Part shown: positions 31,646-45,158 of the stretch, one piece after another | How the letters are laid out: each line of letters starts with the position of its first letter | How positions within the stretch are numbered: the stretch's first letter is position 1 | Assembly (NCBI GenBank): GCA_011503125.2 | Contig: WWBZ02000033.1 | Location: forward strand, 2,914,001 to 2,978,000 | Source: Botryosphaeria dothidea | Taxonomy: Eukaryota > Ascomycota > Dothideomycetes > Botryosphaeriales > Botryosphaeriaceae | Length of the DNA stretch: 64,000 nt | Direction: 5' to 3' | Program-made: the position numbers and the translations under genes | The notes under the pieces: generated by a model | Database searches by the model: none | What the model was told of the DNA's origin: nothing | The model's input: only the letters and a program-made list of their open reading frames with translations

Positions 31646-33327
31646 TCAGCTCTTTTCCTTCGAGCTTTCAGAAGCAGACTCGGCAGGCTTTCCCTCGTCT
31701 GATACTGAGACGTTTTCCACGACAGGAGTCACTGTTCCAGGACTCACGCTCTGGCTAGAGTCATTCTCCTGCAACGTGAGACTCTTGTTCTCGTCTGCTG
31801 GCGTCGTTCCCGGAGATATGCCCGGAGACTCCTGAGGCACAGAATCTTGAGACTCCGGAGCACGGGGATTTGGTGGAAACATGGTCACACCGCCCTCATC
31901 GTCGCTATCATCTTCGTCGCTGCTGACAGCTGGAGTGTCGAGATTTTGTAGCTCTGGACTCTTCATAACGGGGCCGATGTCACGAGTATCATCCGGAGAA
32001 TTCTCACCACTCATCAGACCTCCGCTTCCAATGCTGTCAGGAGTCTGAGGCGGTACCTGGCCGTCGTCTTGGCCGAGAGGACTGGGGTTAAATCCGACTG
32101 CCTTTGCAACAGCTGCAGCTTCCTCATCAGTCGCCGCTGACTGAAGCTCGTCAAGCATGATGCTGTGCCTGTGGCCAGTATCCAGTAGATGACCACCTGC
32201 CGGTCCGCTCTTGTCTAGCAAGTCCCTGTAGCCTGTCCTGGTGGGATCTTGCATACGCTTGCGCTTAGTCTTTGCTCTCTTGTTCGTCGGCCTTACGACG
32301 ATGACCGGTACGGGAGAATGTTGAAGGCAGTATTTCGAGACGGAACCTGGAAGTAGGCCTTGAAATCCGCCGAGGCTACGGCCGCGGGTCCCGACAATGA
32401 GGATAGCCGGTTCATGTAAGTTAATCTGTAAAGTTTAGCTCATGAATAGCTCAGCAAAGTCATGGCGTTGTGACATACCATTTCCTCGATGACTTTGTGG
32501 ACTTTGCCGACAGAGAACTCCAGGATGAGATTGATGGCTTTGTTTTCAGTGTTCTTCATCTGAATTCTGTCCATCAACTTTTCCGCCTCTTCCCGGTACC
32601 TTCCATTGTCGATACTAGTGTCTCCGGCCACCTTGTCATCCTTCTCCACAACTTGCAGACAGACAATCTCGTCTCCGTCGTCGACAAGCTCATCGATCAA
32701 CCACTCGAGCGCATATTCCGAGTATTCATTCGAATCCAGACCGCAGAGGAAGGTCCGCGACCGTTTTGAGTACTCATAGTCCTTGTGCTTCCGAATCAAT
32801 GTGAACGAGTTCTCTTCGATAAAGTCGGCAGGCTTGTCGAATGTATCGAAGGACACACGGGGTTGGAAGACACTGGAAGACGTCAGCAGATTCGTTCAAC
32901 GGTTTTCACACGACTGGTATAGTTAGGCTGCGTTAAGAGTCGCTCATGATCAACGCACTTTGGAGCTAACGAATCCGCAGAAGCTCCACGCGCGAGCTGT
33001 GGGACCCGGGTGGGGCGGCCCGCGGCCGACTTAGATCGAAAAGAAAGCATGATGAACGATGGTGAGGGCTAAGGCTGAAACTCACGGTGGAGGCGGAGGA
33101 GAGGACAGACGGCGCTGCGGCCGAACCTTGGGGCTGCCGCTCCGCTTTGGCAGACCCTGGTTTGCGAGGAATTGAATGGATGGGCGGCGCACGACGTCCT
33201 GCTTCTGGACAGCTGCGAGAGGATCGAACTTCACTGCGGCGGCTGTGGGGGGGCCTGACGGGTCGGCGGGTGAGGTTGGCGACTGCGTGCCGTCGGGTGC
33301 GGGCTGGCCTGGCGTGGGGTGCGGCAT
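31646..33327 (-). CDS. universal stress protein (UspA) family protein with a long acidic C-terminal tail
   Basis: Three exons on the minus strand: 33327-33086, 32872-32479 and 32425-31646, for 471 aa. The N-terminal 80 or so residues are Pro/Ser-rich and basic. The Usp domain (about residues 95-245) shows RTFLCGLDSNEYSEYALEWL at its start, DGDEIVCLQVVEKDD, and the nucleotide-binding end ILIVGTRGRSLGGFQGLLPG then SVSKYCLQHSPVPVIVV. The last 215 or so residues are disordered, rich in Ser, Asp, Glu and Pro (SSDEDDSDDEGG). Usp domains bind ATP or AMP; the fungal cellular role is not well defined. Intron 1 is 213 nt (GTGAGT donor), intron 2 is 53 nt (GTATGT). Confidence 0.92.
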
Positions 33328-34331
33328 GATAGGCAGTTGCTGATTGGTATGTAGGAGGGGCACGAGGACAGAGCAGCCGTGAAGCCTCTGGTGCAAGCCG
33401 TGTGATTTCCGGGGACGTCGCAGGAGGCGCGTGCCTCAATGCGCACACCAGCTGCCTTTTGCGCGCTGCTGCTCGCGGACACGGCCGGGGGGCTGGGGAG
33501 GGGGCCTTCCTTTTGCGATCGATTTGACAACGGCCTTGGTGGTTGGGGAAAGCGCTGCACGCAGGCCTTTTGGGATCGGGTCGAGAGTGGGAGGGCAGGT
33601 AGGTTCGGAGAGACGAAGCGCTACGGCGGAGGAGAAGCAGACTGAGTGAGTTGGATAGAGGCTTGGCCGCGATGCTCGGCATGATGCAAGTCCACTCCAG
33701 AGCGCGGGGAGACCCTGAAAGCCGCCGTCTACCCGCCGACGGGTCCCAAGCGACTTGCGCCGCTGCCGTCATTCCCGTACCCGTACATGCTATGCTTGGA
33801 TTTCGCATCTCATAGACGTCGTGAGCCGTGGCCCATCGCTTTGTGGCAGCTACTACGATTGTTTCGAGCTACGGCGAATAGCTCTAGGTACGTCACGCGA
33901 ATCTGTTTCCGTGGCTTCTGTTTGCCCGACCTCAATCAAACCCACTGAAACCAACAAAATCGTTTCTCTGGTTGATTATTGTCGCTTTCGTTCAAGATCC
34001 ACATACTAGCCAAGAATTGTCGCGTTTGCACAGTGTTGGTCTTTGGAGTCTGAAATATTTATTGAGCGCTCTTCCCGCATGGGTCTTGACGAAAGGCAGT
34101 CTCTTGCTGCCACATGCTTGGTCGACATTTTGGGGTTGAAAGTTTAGCACCGGCGACAGCACACTTTGCACTTGCAGAGAGGATTTTTGATCCGCTACAA
34201 TGATATATGAACTACCAGATCCCCATCTATTTTGAACTCTGAACACACGACCCGTGATAAAAGTCTAGAGAATCTCCTGTAACACATCTTCGAAGTCCAT
34301 TACCGGCCTCATCATCAAAATTCGTAATCCT
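33328..34331. other. intergenic: stress-protein promoter and zuotin 3' flank
   Basis: No supported gene. Open frames overlapping 33431-33649 on the plus strand are antisense or promoter-side chance frames. Confidence 0.45.
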
Positions 34332-35721
34332 CTAGGCAAGCTCCTTGAGCTCGCCGTCCTTAGCCTTACCCGCACCGACAAGGCGCTGGACCTCCTCTGC
34401 GTACACCTGCTTGATCTCGCTAGCATCCTTCTTGCTGTTCAGCTTGGCCACCATGGCGGCAAGGTCGTCAGCATCGAGCTTGGTGATCAGAAGGTCGGTC
34501 TGGTTTAGAACAGCGTCGATGTGCGAGGCGGGAGCATCACCACCAGCATGGAAGTAGTTGGCATCCTTAACAGCGTTACGGATAACACGCTTGTTCTTCT
34601 TGGCAGCGTTCTTAGCGGCTTCCTTGGCCTTCTTGCTAGCCTCCTTGTCAGCCTTTGCGGCAGCCTCCTTCTCAGCAGCCAGGCGGGCCTCCTCTTCCTT
34701 CTTCTTTTGGGCCTCCTCAGCCTGGCGCTTGGCCTCAGCCTCCTTCTCCAGACGCTTCTTGTTCTTCTGGGCGTACTCCTGCTGACGGAACTTCTTGATA
34801 CGCTCGTCGGTAGCCAAGCAGTCGTCCACGAGATGCCTCAAACGAGCAGTATCCTCGGTCTTCTTCTTCTTGCGGGCGTTGAGGTTCTTCTTCTCGATGT
34901 GACGCTTCTGGTCACGGCTCTCGTTGTCATCGGGAACATCCTCATCCTGGTACTCGAAGGACCTCCAGCTGTCGAAGTTGTACCAGAAGTTGTAGAAGGT
35001 CTCAACATCCTCCTTGGTGCTGCGCTCGTCACCAAGCATGGGCACAGGCTGGATCTTGGAGAAGCGGGCCTCGGATTCGAAGACCTTGCCCCACAGCTTG
35101 TAGAAGTTGCCCTTCTGGGCCTCCTTCTTGGTGGGGGGCTCGACATCAGCATTCTCATCGACCGAGTCAAACTGGCGACGCTTGACAGGGTCGAGCAGGA
35201 CCTCGGTGGCCTTCTGGATGCACTTGAAGAAGTTGTCGTCCTGGGCCTGACCGGCAGCGGCCTTCTTGTCGGGGTGGTGCTTGAGGACCTTCTTGCGGTG
35301 GGCGCGCTTGATCTGCTCCTCGGTGGCCCTCCAGCGGTACTTGGTGATACCGAGCACGGCGTAGTGGTCTTGGTTCTGTGATGCGAGAGTTAGCCAGGGT
35401 CAGTGGAACGGAATGCGGAAGAGAATTTACCTTCCAATCCTTGGCATCGCGTTGCAGCATCAATGGGTCCTCGGGCTCAGAGATCTCGCCATCGTCCTCG
35501 TCCTCGACCTTCTTGGCAGCCTTCTCGGCCTGGATGCGGTCGTCCTCAGAGAAAGTGCGCTTGTGGCGCTTTCTGCGGGCGTGGGCGAGGAAGTGAGGGC
35601 CGACGGGCTCGACGCTGCGCTGGGTCGGGGCGGAAAGGTGACCAACAGCCTTGAAATCCTTGTCGGCGGCCCAGCCCGAAGGCAGGACAGGAAGAGGGAG
35701 GTTGACTTGCACGGACGACAT
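34332..35721 (-). CDS. zuo1: zuotin, ribosome-associated J-domain co-chaperone
   Basis: Two exons, 35721-35431 and 35375-34332, encode 444 aa. The intron is 55 nt (GTAAAT donor). The N terminus has VNLPLPVLPSGWAADKDF. The J domain (about residues 100-165) begins DHYAVLGITKYRW and carries the HPD motif in LKHHPDKK. Then comes the zuotin region (YKLWGKVFESEARFS, ETFYNFWYNFDSW) and a long charged Lys/Glu/Ala helix (about 290-360). The C-terminal part resembles the four-helix end of Zuo1. With Ssz1 it forms the ribosome-associated complex that stimulates the Ssb Hsp70 on nascent chains. Length matches fungal homologues. Confidence 0.96.
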
Positions 35722-35972
35722 GGTGCTGGCTGAGGATGTGGTGTTGTGCAGCGGAGGAGGTCAAGGCTGGAGATTTTCTGAAAGGATCCAAAACGCAAGC
35801 CGAGGAATTGCCGACGGCGGGCGGATCTCTCTTCCATCAAAGCCCTGGGACCAGCTGGCAGCTGCCGCCGCGTAATTCGGTCTAATGTCAAGCCCCAGCT
35901 CAACATAATCCGCGTCGCGCTGGACAATGTACTCGCGCGCAATTCGCTTAGAAGCATAGTTCCACCGTCACC
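35722..35972. promoter_or_regulatory. 251-bp bidirectional promoter between zuotin and the golgin gene
   Basis: The two ATGs face apart with 251 bp between them. The sequence is mixed and GC-rich, with no obvious TATA box on either strand. Confidence 0.6.
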
Positions 35973-38900
35973 ATGTTTCAGGTACGCTGCTTGCTCTCTG
36001 TATTCTGTTCTGGGTGCTAAATCGCAGGCAGCGTCTCAAAGGCGCCATAGACTCGCGCATCGCCGAGGAGCAGGCCCGTCAGCGCCAGGCTGCGCAACAG
36101 AGCCAACCCCAGCATCCTGCCCGTTCGAGCTCTCTTCGCCGCACCAACTCGAACCTGTCGCCTGCTGGCCGTCGTCCTCGCACCCCCGATGTAAGCGGCG
36201 ACAAGCCGCCGCCCAGAGGCCCCGATCCCGCGGAGTTTGACCCGGACATTGTGGTCGGCGAGGACGAGCTGAGCCGCAGCACCACCCCGCGCCCGCCCAA
36301 CGAGAAGGACGACCCTGCCCAGCAGAAGCCTACGGAGAATGGCGATACCGCCAAGGGGGACCAGGAGGGCGCAGAGGCGGCAAGGGATGCCAAGTCTGTT
36401 CCCTCGACTGTCTCAAATGAGCTGCCTACAGAGGTGCGCGTAAGGCTACGTAAGCTGGAAAAGCTGGAGCCCAAATATTCTGGTATATCCCTCTGCTTTG
36501 CCGCGTGGACACGCAATCTGACCCGCTCCCAGAATTGCTACGTTCCTACCGCATTGCCCACGCGCGCGTGACCGCCATTGAGCCCTTTGAAGCGTCTTTG
36601 AGGGAGAACACCCCTCTGACTTCGATCAACGACCCGAGCGCACTTGTCGAGTACCTGCAACAACTCCAGCTGAAAGGAGATATGGTTATGGACGAGCTCA
36701 AGCGCATTTCAGGCGAGCGCGATTCTCTCAAGCAGAAGCTGGAAGAGGCCGAGAAGCGCGCAAACGATGCGCAAGAGGAAGCCGAAAAGCTGCGCTCTGC
36801 CAAGGAAATCAACAGTGGATCCGCGACGGATGCCGATGCCGGAGCTATCGAGGAAAAGGATACGAAGCAGACAAATGGGGATAAAGAAGCTACCGAAGAG
36901 TCGGAAGAATTTTTCTCGTACGACAGTGAGCTTCCTAGGGTACAGAAGGAGCTTCAAGAAAGGGAGGGACAGGTCGCAAGTCTTGAGGAGGAGAACAAAA
37001 CACTCAAGAATGATCTGACCTCGGCAAAGGAGTCTGCCGAGCAACTAGTCCAGAATTTGGAGACAGCTACGAGGGACCTGCAAGCTCTCAGGGAAACCAA
37101 AGACCGTACTGAGAAGGATTCCGCGGAGAAGGCCAAGAGTCTCCAGGCAGCAGCAGATGAATTGAAGCAAAGCTTAGATCAGGCAAAGAAAGAACTCGAG
37201 AGTCAAGAGAAGGCCCGTAGTGAACAGGAAGACATCAATAAGGACCTGCGCACCAAGGTTGAGGAGGCCAATAAAGAACTCGAGGAACTTCGTAAGGCCA
37301 AGAAAAGTGATTCGACTTCTGATGAAGAGAAGCAACGCCTCGAAGACAAGACGCAGCAACTTCAATCCGAATTATCCGACCTGCGTTCCACTCAATCCAA
37401 GGCAGAGCAGCGTTCGGAGACTTTGGATGGCCTTGTACAAACTCTTAAGGGCCAGTTGAAGGATGCCGAAACTGAGAAGGATCGTCTCAAGAAGGAAATC
37501 GGAGCCAGCGCGGAAAAGGCCCAACCAGCTGAGAAGCCCACCGCAGCGGATCCGGCACCTGCTCCCGCAACTGGAGCGGCCAAGAAGAAGAACAACAAAA
37601 AGAAGAAGAAGGGCGGCAAGGGGGGCGCGGCTGGCGTGGCTGCCAGCGCTACCCCAGAAAGGGCCGGTACACCTGCACCTTCGGAGACGACCACTTTGGT
37701 CCCGGAAAAGGAGACCGAGGACTGGGAGGCACCCATGAAGGCCACTCTGGACGAACTGCAAGGTATTTTGGACGAGAGAGACGCAACGATCGAGCGTCTT
37801 TCCAGCAAAATAAAAGACCAGGAAGCTCTGCAAGAAGAACTTGATGACTTGAGACATGAATTGGTTGAAGTCGGTGGAGAGCACGTCGCGTCAAAGGACA
37901 AGATCAAGGAACTCACAGCTGAGAAGACTGCTTTGCAGGGCAGCATCGACAAGTTGGAAAAGGAAATTGCAGAGCTGCGGACGAAGCAAGCTTCGAGCGC
38001 GGATACGGAAAAAGAACGTCAGAGCTTGGCAAGCGACTTTGAGGAGCTCAAGGCCAAAGCAGATTCTTTAGAAACTGACCTTGAGGCAGCACAGCAGCTT
38101 GCAGCTCAACGATTCAAGGACCTTACTGACTTGAGAGAAGTGTTGCAGAAGGCGCAGCCGGAGCTCACTTCTTTGCGCAAGGAGGTCTCTGAGTTGAAGA
38201 ACATCAAGGATGAAGCTGCGAGCAAGACTGCTGAAGTTCGGAAGCTTGAAGCTAGGGAGCGGGATCTGCGGGCCGAAATTGCTACCTATAAATCCCAGGT
38301 CTCTGCCAAGGACGTGGAGATCAGGTCTCTCAACGACAAGCTGAAGCAAGAGACAAGCAAGAACATTGCGCTCGACCAAACCTGCAGTAAGACCCAGAGG
38401 GATCTAGAAAGATCCGAAGGCGAGCGGTCCGAGGCAGTTGAGGCACGGGACAGGCTCCAAAAGGACCTTGAAAAGACACGTGAAGAGTTGAAAGCATCCC
38501 GCGCAAACACCAAGAACCTGGAGCAGCAGGTAGAGAAACTGAACCGGGACACATCGACACTGAAGGAGGAGATCGAGTTGAAGAGCGCCCAATATGCCAG
38601 TGCTCAGAGCTTGATGAACAGCATGCAGGACCAGACTCAAGAGATGGGCACTCAGATGAAGGAAGTTCGCGAGAGATGTGAGAGTCTCGAGGAGGAGCTT
38701 GCCGATGCGCACAGACTTTTGAGCGAACGCAGCCGCGAAGGTGAGACAATGAGAAGGCTTCTTGCAGATGTGGAGAGTCGAGCCGAGGCGAGGGTCAAAG
38801 AGATGCGGGAGCGCATGGATCTCGCTATCGAGGAGAGAGACCGTGCTGAGGACCAGGCAAACACCATCGGCCGACGACGAGCTCGGGAAATAGAAGACCT

Positions 38901-39568
38901 GAAGCAAAAGGTCAGAGATGCTGAGCGGTCTCTCAGCCGGGTCCAGGAAGAGAAGGAGGGATTTTCCTCGGCGGAGAAGGAGATGCGGAAACAGAAGGAG
39001 GAGCTGGAGCGCAAAGCAGCCCAAGCCACCGAGGAGGTCGCAGAAGTCAGAGCAGCGATGAACCAACTTCGTGATGCACTGGATGAGGGTGAGAAGCAGA
39101 CGAGCGAACTGGAGAGAGAGAAGAGCGAGCTGCGCCGTTCGTTGGAGGAGACCCAGTCGAGGTTGGAGAAGCTGCAAAAGTCCAGCAAGGTAAGAGAAAC
39201 AACAGTAACTATTCAAGAAACTTGCTAATAATGGGCAGTCACTGGCAGATGAGCTTCGGGCACTGCAGTCCAAGACAAAGTCGCCAACACAATCTGGGAT
39301 CCATTCTTCACGATCCTCAATCGATTCTTCTCGCGGACGTGTTGCATCGCCTCCCCTATCAAAGGGCCGATCACCTTCAATTGCGACAGAAGTTGGGCAA
39401 GGGTCGAGTGCTGGCATGGACCTTGTTTATCTTAAGAACGTACTCCTGCAGTTCCTGGAGCAGAAGGACAAGAAGCATCAGATGCAGCTTGTGCCGGTTT
39501 TGGGAATGCTGCTCCACTTTGACAAGAAGGATGAGCAAAAGTGGATGTCTGCCATCACAACCAGGTGA
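35973..39568 (+). CDS. GRIP-domain golgin (Imh1-like)
   Basis: Four exons: 35973-35981 (just ATGTTTCAG), 36032-36482, 36533-39189 and 39239-39568, for 1148 aa. The start MFQRLKGAIDSRIAEEQARQ, created by joining the 9-nt first exon, is typical of this family. Residues 20-130 are disordered. A nearly continuous coiled coil follows (about 180-1060), broken by a Lys-rich insert AKKKNNKKKKKGG near 510. The C-terminal GRIP domain reads MDLVYLKNVLLQFLEQKDKK, HQMQLVPVLGMLL. GRIP domains bind Arl1-GTP and target golgins to the trans-Golgi, where they tether vesicles. Phases close at all three introns. Confidence 0.94.
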
Positions 39569-40793
39569 TTAGGGATGCCGTTGCTTTCTATTGGATAGTC
39601 CGGGCATGTAGGCTGCAAGCGAGTTTGCTGCATGCAGCATAATGTTTTCTGGAATGAGGCGGGATGAGGTGAGGTAAGCGCTCTGCCGGGACGTGGAGCG
39701 ATTGGAACGTCATGCGATCCGGAGAAAAGATCCAGGTGTGTCCGGCGGCGATGCATCACGGCTCGTCTTGGCAGTGGGTATGTATGTATGTATTTGATAT
39801 GAACGAGAGACACAGGATAGAGGCAGAGCGATGGGTGTACGCGGTGTTAGCGCAGACGTCACGGAGAATTGTAATAGTGCTATTCGCTAAAAGATAGAGC
39901 TTCGGCCGCGGGCTTTAGCAGCGGCGCGGTCACCTATCTCGTGATTGTTGTTTACGGGGAGTTGAAGCAGCCGCCAGGACAGGACGCAAACGTCATCGTG
40001 CTGTGGGAGCGTCCATGTCTGTTCGGCTCGGCGTGCTGAGGCTCGGGATTTCCTATCTTTTCGCGGTGGAGGAGTAGGTAGGTAGGTAGGTAGCTCGCGG
40101 CGGAGCAGCTCCCGCAGCGCCGACTGGTCTGCGGCAGGCGCAATGGGAGTACCGCTCCGGAAAGGGCGGCGGGCTCGTAGTTTGGGCTTGAGGCGGGCGT
40201 GGCGGCGTGGAGATCAGCTTGCACAAACCTGCTCCTCGCCTCTTGCTAGGCAGTGTTGCATCATTGCCTTCAGCGCACGGCAGACCCTGCCCTGCGCTCC
40301 CTCTCTGCCCCCAACCTTAATGCGTCGCGCACACAACGCCGACGCTGCCGTCGACCCGCCTGCTTGTGGCACCCAGGCACGTTGAGAGCAGCAGTTTCGA
40401 CAAGCGCGACGCGCCCAAACACGGCTGGCCAGCGAGAGCCCCTCTCCCGTGACAGTGTCGCACAGCTTGCAGAGCGGCCAGTGACGCTCGCCCCGCTGCC
40501 GCCAATCGCAGGGGCACGGCCCACCTTCTTCCCGGCCTCAGCACCACGACCGCAAGCCCGTCCTACTAGGGCAGCAATCCCTCTGAAAGCGCCGCCTCCA
40601 CAACCACCGCCAAAGCCTCCACGCTCCTCCACCACCCACCACCCCAGACTCCCCCAACCGCCCGCGCGCCGCTCGGAAGCCGTTCGATGAGCCGCGCCCG
40701 ACGCGCCTCACCGATCTCCCGATCGCCGGTCGCACCCATCCTCCGCCAGGAAACCAGTCTGACCGCACCGCGACCCAGCGCGCCCTCGCCTGT
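39569..40793. other. intergenic: golgin 3' flank and long SRPK upstream region
   Basis: No supported gene. GTAT repeats lie at about 39776-39790 and GTAG repeats at about 40074-40093. The GC-rich stretch from 40380 to 40793 is open in several frames but has no domain; it is probably a long 5' UTR or promoter of the kinase gene. Confidence 0.5.
40074..40093. repeat. GTAG tetranucleotide microsatellite
   Basis: Five consecutive GTAG units in the upstream region of the SRPK gene. Confidence 0.85.
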
Positions 40794-42859
<2,066 letters not shown>

Positions 42860-44160
42860 TGATCAGGGTCTCTGTTGTTCTCGCGCTTGAAAGCTCCAAA
42901 CGACTAGTCTTTTTCTGTCCCTTGCTTTAACGGAAATAGACGAGCAAACTGGGTGTTTATGGTTTGGTTGATCATATGATAACTTCCTCCTTCTGTCTTT
43001 CTTCTCTTTCCTTTGAGTCATCATGCCACACAGACACCCACACCCGCAACTTTTTGCTTAGAAAGGTCCTTTGGATCGGTGATGGCAACTTTTACCCTCA
43101 TTTTCCAGGTTCTGTGGGTCGATATCGAATCTCGCCCGACGCAATGGGCGGGGTCCACCCGCGGAATTGAAGGCAGGTCATTACAGAAAAGCGATAACTG
43201 GTAGCGAAATGTAACAATGGTAGGGAACAGAAGGGGAATGCGTTCCTGAAGATGTGAGAAAAGAAAACCCGGAATTTGGGGGAGTGGGGGAGGTTCAACC
43301 CGGTGGTGGCGAAACCCTCCCGCTCGACGTTTCTCGATGTGGTTTGCACGCAGGCAAACTTTGGGAAAGAACAACCACTAGCTTTTTTTTTTCTTTTCAC
43401 TCTCGTGCGCATTTCATGTGTTTGCTTTTTGGTTGTCATGCTGAACCCGGGTTCGTACATCACACTACATGAGATATGCATTTGCTTTTGAGCACGGCTA
43501 GCCAAACCACGGCACCTTTTTCATTTTCCTGAGACGAATTTTCTTGTCACACTCTGTAGGGCAGCGATGGTGGCAATGTCCCTGACTTCGCTCTCTGTCA
43601 CAGTCTTCGGTTTCCTCTATCCAGGGTCGGTGGGTGGCTTCTTACTTGCTGCTTTTGGTTGCCGCCATCTTTTGGAGGAAAACGTCCTTTCAGGGTCTCA
43701 CTTCACTGTACATGGGGCGCTCAGTCTTGTCCATTTTTGCCTTGCCAATTCCTAGATAGTATTGCTGTGAAGCGTTCTTGCTGTAACTAAATCTACAAAC
43801 ATAGTTGGTGATTTTGACACCCGAACAACTCTGCGGTGACACGAATACTGCAAAGCTTGGGCTGTCGTGCACCATATGGCACATTCTAGCAAGCTCCTGC
43901 CGGCCCGGTACGTACATTGAAGGGTCCGGAAGATCGCCTTCGATGCCGTCCGAGGACCATTCATATGCATATAACCGAGGCTGGGGAAATATCAGTGTCC
44001 CGCGAACGAGGTCTCATTCATATGAGCCTCGAGTGCTAAAAAAAAAAACTCAATGACGAAGGAATGGCTAACGAAAGTAGCATGATGGGAAGCGCGGTTT
44101 GCAAGACATACGCAGTTGCGCAGGGCAGATGCTCGTTTCCGCAAGGAGCTGCTCCTCGCT
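42860..44160. other. intergenic, 1.3 kb, no supported gene
   Basis: It is bounded by the stop codons of the kinase and the thaumatin-like gene, so it is mainly 3' flanks. Open frames of 60-135 aa have no recognisable domain. A poly-A run lies at 44038-44049. Confidence 0.45.
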
Positions 44161-45158
44161 TTAATAAGAAGTCCCGCGGCCATAGAGATTCTCGCCATAC
44201 AAGGACGACGTGGGCTGAGCGTAGAGGATTTGGAGGGTGGTTGGCGGTCCATCCAAGGACTCAGGCGGATAGAGCTCCGGAACCGTCACACCATGGTGTA
44301 CGGGCGCGGGCGGGTCGGAGACATCATCCCGGATCCAGTCCTCGGGAGTGCCAGGTGCTTTGGGCGTGGGTTCGGAGGCGTAATGCTCGTTCGAGGGACC
44401 GGAAGCAGGAGAAGCAAAGGGTCCCGCGGGCGCAACGTCATCTCCGTACTCCGGGCAGGTGTCCCGCAAGAGCATGCGCTGGGAGTGGTCGCCGATGAGG
44501 GGCCTGCCGGGCTGCCGGGCCAGCTTGCATGCGTCGGAGGAGCGATCATGTTCGCAGGGACACAGGTGCAGCGTCAGGTCCTGGTTAGCATCCTCGAGCG
44601 TCGAGACGGGCGGCCCGTTGATGATGGCCAGGCTGGAGTTGTCGTCGCGCGGGCAGCGGTAGGGGTACGGACACTCCTGGCCAGTCGTGCAGGGGATGCT
44701 GTGCGAAGGCGACTCCAGCACGAACGACTGGTGCCAGAAGGGGCAGGACTCCCCGGACTTGGTCTTTTGATTCCAGCAGTTGACATCTAGTTCGCGGTTA
44801 GTTGTTGGTGAACTTGTGGCTGGTGTTGGTTGGGAGTTTTCGTACAGCTCAGGTCGTAGAAGATTCTCGGTCCCGCAATGGTGTACTCCAGTTGCAGAAT
44901 AGATGTGCCCTCTTGGCTGATCTTGATTGAGGGTCCTCCCCCTGCATCTTTCATCTTGTACTGCTCGCGCCAATGTTCTCTGTGGGGGATGATGAATGTC
45001 TCTCCGGCGCTGTCTCCCACGGAGTTCAGGCGGACTGGATCTCGACAATAATTGACGACTTTGACCGAGCCACCAGCGCCAGGAACAGGGCGGTCGGCAG
45101 AGACAGTTGCCGTCAGCACGCAGACCGCCAGGACCGCAGCGGGTCTCGTTGAGGACAT
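44161..45158 (-). CDS. secreted thaumatin-like (BYS1-type) protein with Cys-rich C-terminal extension
   Basis: Two exons, 45158-44846 and 44786-44161, encode 312 aa. A signal peptide MSSTRPAAVLAVCVLTATVSA starts the protein. The next 90 or so residues (SVKVVNYCRDPVRLNSVG, then LQLEYTIAGPRIFYDLSYVN) resemble the BYS1 / thaumatin-like fold of small fungal secreted proteins. The second half is unusual: about ten Cys within 110 residues (NCWN, SCPFWHQ, PCTTGQECPYPYRCP, LCPCEHD, DACKL, DTCPEYG), then a Pro-rich tail. The intron is GTACGA...CTAG with phase 1. It could be an antigenic or effector-like secreted protein, but the function is unknown. Confidence 0.78.

Noticed and set aside
34521..35381. 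286-aa open frame antisense to zuotin
   Set aside because: Leu/Val-rich complement of the Lys/Glu-rich zuotin helices; no start context or domain.
38404..39417. 337-aa open frame antisense to the golgin
   Set aside because: Leu/Ser-rich complement of a coiled coil; it crosses a good intron of the golgin gene.
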